From Salegentibacter sp. (GTDB lineage Bacteria; Bacteroidota; Bacteroidia; Flavobacteriales; Flavobacteriaceae): 24,042 nucleotides of DNA. How positions within the stretch are numbered: position 1 is the first letter of the stretch; every line of letters begins with the position of its first letter. Location of the stretch: positions 1-24,042 of the forward strand of contig JAGXIG010000092.1 of NCBI GenBank assembly GCA_024635815.1, written 5' to 3'. A model generated the notes under the pieces. It saw only the letters and a program-made list of their open reading frames with translations. It was not told where the DNA came from and made no database searches. The position numbers were made by a program, and so were the translations under genes. Shown piece after piece: positions 22,008-24,042 of this stretch.

Positions 22008-23048
22008 CTAATTCTCTTTTTCTTCCCTTCTTACAACTTCCTTTTGCCAATCCCAGGCACTTTTTAAAGCTTCATCTAATTGTTTTTCGGTTTTCCAACC
22101 TAATTCTTCATTGGCTTTTTGGGTATCAGCATAAGCAGCAACAACATCGCCTTCTCTTCGGTCTACAATTTTATAAGGTAGTTTTTCGCCTGTAGAACGT
22201 TCAAAAGAATTAATGACTTCTAAAACAGAACTTCCCTTTCCAGTTCCCAGGTTAAAAACTTCAAAATTGTTTTTCTCTTTATTCTGCTGAAGCCTCTCCA
22301 AAGCAACTACGTGCGCTTTTGCCAGATCCATCACATGAATATAATCCCTTATACAGGTCCCGTCTGGTGTTGGATAATCGTCTCCAAAAACAGAAAGTTC
22401 TTTTCTTTTGCCAATGGCAGTTTGCGTGATAAACGGAATTAAATTTTGTGGGGTTCCAATTGGTAATTCTCCTATTTCAGCTGAAGGATGCGCTCCTATT
22501 GGATTAAAATATCTAAGGGAAATCGCTTTAAAATTTTTATTGACCCTGGCTGTATCAATAATAATTTCCTCTCCTATCTGCTTGGTGTTTCCGTAAGGGG
22601 ATTCAGCTTTTTTAATGGGAGCATTTTCGGTAATAGGTAAACTATCGGCCTGGCCATAAACTGTGCAGGAAGAGCTAAAAATAAAATAAGCATTTTCCTT
22701 GAGTTGTAGCTCCTGAAGCAGGTAAATTAAACTAGCGAGGTTATTTTCATAATATAATAACGGATTTTCTACACTTTCACCGACAGCTTTAGATGCAGCA
22801 AAATGAATTACCCCTTCTATATCCGGGTACTTTTCAAAAAATTCTTTTACCTGCTTTTTATTCCGAAGATCTATATTTTCAAAAGCTGGGTTTTTTTGGG
22901 TGATTTTGGTAATCCCCGCCAGCACATCTATAGAAGAATTAGACAGATTATCAATAATCACCACTTCGTGACCCTGTTCCTGAAGCGCGACAACCGTATG
23001 AGAACCTATAAATCCAAGTCCGCCGGTCACCAATATTTTAGAGCTCAT
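22008..23048 (-). CDS. galE: UDP-glucose 4-epimerase
   Basis: Extended SDR that interconverts UDP-glucose and UDP-galactose, feeding galactose use and surface polysaccharide synthesis. Seen: the NAD motif GGLGFIG (9-15), IIDNLSNSS (31-39), HFAASKAVGES (82-92), FSSSCTVYG with catalytic Ser127, YGNTK with Tyr152 and Lys156, RYFNPIGAHPS, and the C-terminal NLGTGKGSSVLEV. The length of 346 aa is normal. The ATG at 23048 is preferred; an in-frame upstream start at 23111 would add 21 residues not expected in the family. A possible -7 box on the minus strand is TTAATTTG (23078-23071), one mismatch. Confidence 0.95.
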   Translation of the reverse strand: MSSKILVTGGLGFIGSHTVVALQEQGHEVVIIDNLSNSSIDVLAGITKITQKNPAFENIDLRNKKQVKEFFEKYPDIEGVIHFAASKAVGESVENPLLYYENNLASLIYLLQELQLKENAYFIFSSSCTVYGQADSLPITENAPIKKAESPYGNTKQIGEEIIIDTARVNKNFKAISLRYFNPIGAHPSAEIGELPIGTPQNLIPFITQTAIGKRKELSVFGDDYPTPDGTCIRDYIHVMDLAKAHVVALERLQQNKEKNNFEVFNLGTGKGSSVLEVINSFERSTGEKLPYKIVDRREGDVVAAYADTQKANEELGWKTEKQLDEALKSAWDWQKEVVRREEKEN

Positions 23049-23178
23049 GTCTTTAATTTTTGTTTGTATGCAAATTAATAAAAATGAATTTGTTAAACCT
23101 GCTAAGAACATACTAATTCCAGTGATTAATTATTTCAAGGAAAAGTCCATTCAAAAATACCAGATTATCTATAAAAAC

Positions 23179-23186
23179 TATCTTTG
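23179..23186 (+). promoter_or_regulatory. -7 promoter element of the DUF3817-mscS operon
   Basis: TATCTTTG, an exact TAnnTTTG match, 18 bases before the ATG at 23205. No clear -33 TTTG at 17-19 bases upstream. Confidence 0.6.
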
Positions 23187-23204
23187 CAATCTAAATTTTA
23201 GACT

Positions 23205-23489
23205 ATGCCCTTAGAAAAGCAAAAAAATGTTTTTAAATACGTGAGTATCCTGGAAGGACTTTCATTTTTATTATTACTTTTTATCGCGATGCCTTTAAAA
23301 TATATTTGGGAAATGCCACAAATGGTGCAACAAGTAGGAATGGCCCATGGCGTACTTTTTATCGCTTATGTATTTGGTGCTGTATGGTTATTTAAACCCT
23401 TAAACTGGAATTTTAAAGAACTTCTAATAATACTTGGATGCTCACTGGTGCCCTTCGGACCATTTTATGTTGAAAAAAAATATCTTTAA
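23205..23489 (+). CDS. DUF3817-family small membrane protein
   Basis: A 94-aa protein with three hydrophobic segments (about 12-30, 44-64, 72-88). The order YVSILEGLSFLLLLFIAMPLKY, MAHGVLFIAYVFGAVW and a C-terminal PFGPFYVEKKYL matches DUF3817, an uncharacterised membrane family. The stop is three bases before the MscS-type gene, so the two are probably cotranscribed. Confidence 0.85.
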   Translation: MPLEKQKNVFKYVSILEGLSFLLLLFIAMPLKYIWEMPQMVQQVGMAHGVLFIAYVFGAVWLFKPLNWNFKELLIILGCSLVPFGPFYVEKKYL

Positions 23490-23492
23490 ACT

Positions 23493-24042
23493 ATGAATAT
23501 AGAGGAAGGATTTAAAAATCTTATTTGTCTTTTTGAAACTTTTCTAATAGACCAGGGTGTAAATCCTACGCTCGCGCTATATCTAAATTTACTTTTAAAT
23601 ATCCTGGTGCTAATTCTATTAATTCTCGGATTAAATTACCTGATAAGAAATTTTGTGATTGAGGCATTTAAAAGTTTCAGTAATAAAACTCAAACTACTT
23701 TTGACGATTTTCTTATTAAAACTAATTTCCCAAAATATATAGGACAAATCCTTCCCATAGTCATTATTTATCTTGCTGTTCCTTATATTTTAGTAGATTT
23801 TCCGCTGGCAATTAAAGCTTTCTTTTTCCTAATAGATATTTATATCATCTTTCTTATCGTTTGGCTTATTAGAAGCTTTTTACGCGCCACCAAAAACTAC
23901 CTAAGGACCTTAGAATCCTTTAAAGATAAACCGGTAGAAAGTTATATTCAGGTAGCGATGATTATTGTTTGGCTCTTCGCCTTTATCTTTATTATCGCTG
24001 AAATTACCGGAAAAGATGTCATTAATTTTATTATTTCCCTGG
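23493..24042 (+). CDS. Mechanosensitive ion channel, MscS/YbdG type, N-terminal part
   Basis: The reading frame opens at ATG 23493 (MNIEEGFKNLICLFETFLID) and continues without a stop to the window end, 183 codons. About four to five hydrophobic segments precede the pore region: LYLNLLLNILVLILLILGLNY, YIGQILPIVIIYLAVPYILV, AFFFLIDIYIIFLIVWLI, and VAMIIVWLFAFIFIIAEITG. TTFDDFLIKTNFP and KDKPVESYIQVAMIIV are typical of the YbdG/MscM-like branch of the MscS family, which relieve turgor on osmotic downshock. The pore helix and beta domain lie beyond the window, so the subfamily call is tentative. Three bases after the DUF3817 gene. Confidence 0.82.
   Translation, partial: MNIEEGFKNLICLFETFLIDQGVNPTLALYLNLLLNILVLILLILGLNYLIRNFVIEAFKSFSNKTQTTFDDFLIKTNFPKYIGQILPIVIIYLAVPYILVDFPLAIKAFFFLIDIYIIFLIVWLIRSFLRATKNYLRTLESFKDKPVESYIQVAMIIVWLFAFIFIIAEITGKDVINFIISL

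Noticed and set aside
1..24042. CRISPR array, tRNA or rRNA genes, phage or integrative element module
   Set aside because: No regularly spaced repeats, cloverleaf with CCA or G-T-T-C-R-A arm, or phage/integrase-type protein was seen on either strand apart from the IS at the left end.

Overview
The window looks like a chromosomal segment of a marine-type member of the Flavobacteriaceae (Bacteroidota; the Gramella/Salegentibacter/Zunongwangia neighbourhood is my guess from recall, not from a search). The reasons are AT-rich DNA, a protein with a type IX secretion (T9SS) type-B sorting tail, flavobacterial families (DUF6155, a FUSC protein with two membrane blocks), near absence of Shine-Dalgarno sites, and many start regions preceded by the Bacteroidota -7 promoter element TAnnTTTG. 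The clearest promoter, TTTG-N18-TAACTTTG, lies ahead of the FUSC gene. Several genes appear to use TTG starts.

Layout. 1-600: a single-gene IS200/IS605-type insertion sequence (tnpA, minus strand) with matching hairpins at both ends. 650-2800: a large-subunit (HPII-type) catalase, minus strand. 2948-3430: a small DoxX/DUF417-like membrane protein. 3541-3640: a palindromic, REP-like intergenic element that also reads as the terminator of the next gene. 3686-5200: an SF2 (RadD/YejH-like) helicase, divergent from a Crp/Fnr-family regulator (5359-6075), followed by a small secreted protein with an ACTT/AAGT dyad array at its promoter. 6803-8475: the cysteine biosynthesis pair cysE-cysM, minus strand, overlapping by one base. 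8712-8819: a tiny Lys/Gln/Pro-rich ORF with promoter and terminator but no standard start codon. 8959-10173: an MFS transporter. 10162-14799: a minus-strand operon of FUSC, DUF6155 and a T9SS-exported Ig-like protein.

15101-16096: a CurA/PTGR-type NADP-dependent oxidoreductase, convergent with an SDR (16188-16934) whose promoter overlaps a perfect FNR-like box. 17104-18531: an arsenic mini-operon, arsR plus an ArsO-type flavin monooxygenase, with an operator over the arsR promoter. 18634-19344: a second SDR. 19620-21923 (plus strand): an acidic hypothetical protein, a DedA/VTT-like membrane protein, a DUF1206 membrane protein and a 50-residue Pmp3/YqaE protein. 22008-23048: galE. 23205-end: a DUF3817 membrane protein and the beginning of an MscS/YbdG-type mechanosensitive channel that runs off the window.

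Taken together this is mostly core housekeeping and stress DNA (peroxide, arsenic, redox, osmotic/membrane stress, cysteine supply), with one mobile element. I see no CRISPR array, rRNA, tRNA, phage module or clear defence island. The most unusual items are the start-less mini-gene at 8712, the regulatory palindromes at 6091 and 16948 that may belong to the local Crp/Fnr regulator, and the hairpin that serves both as REP-like element and terminator at 3591.
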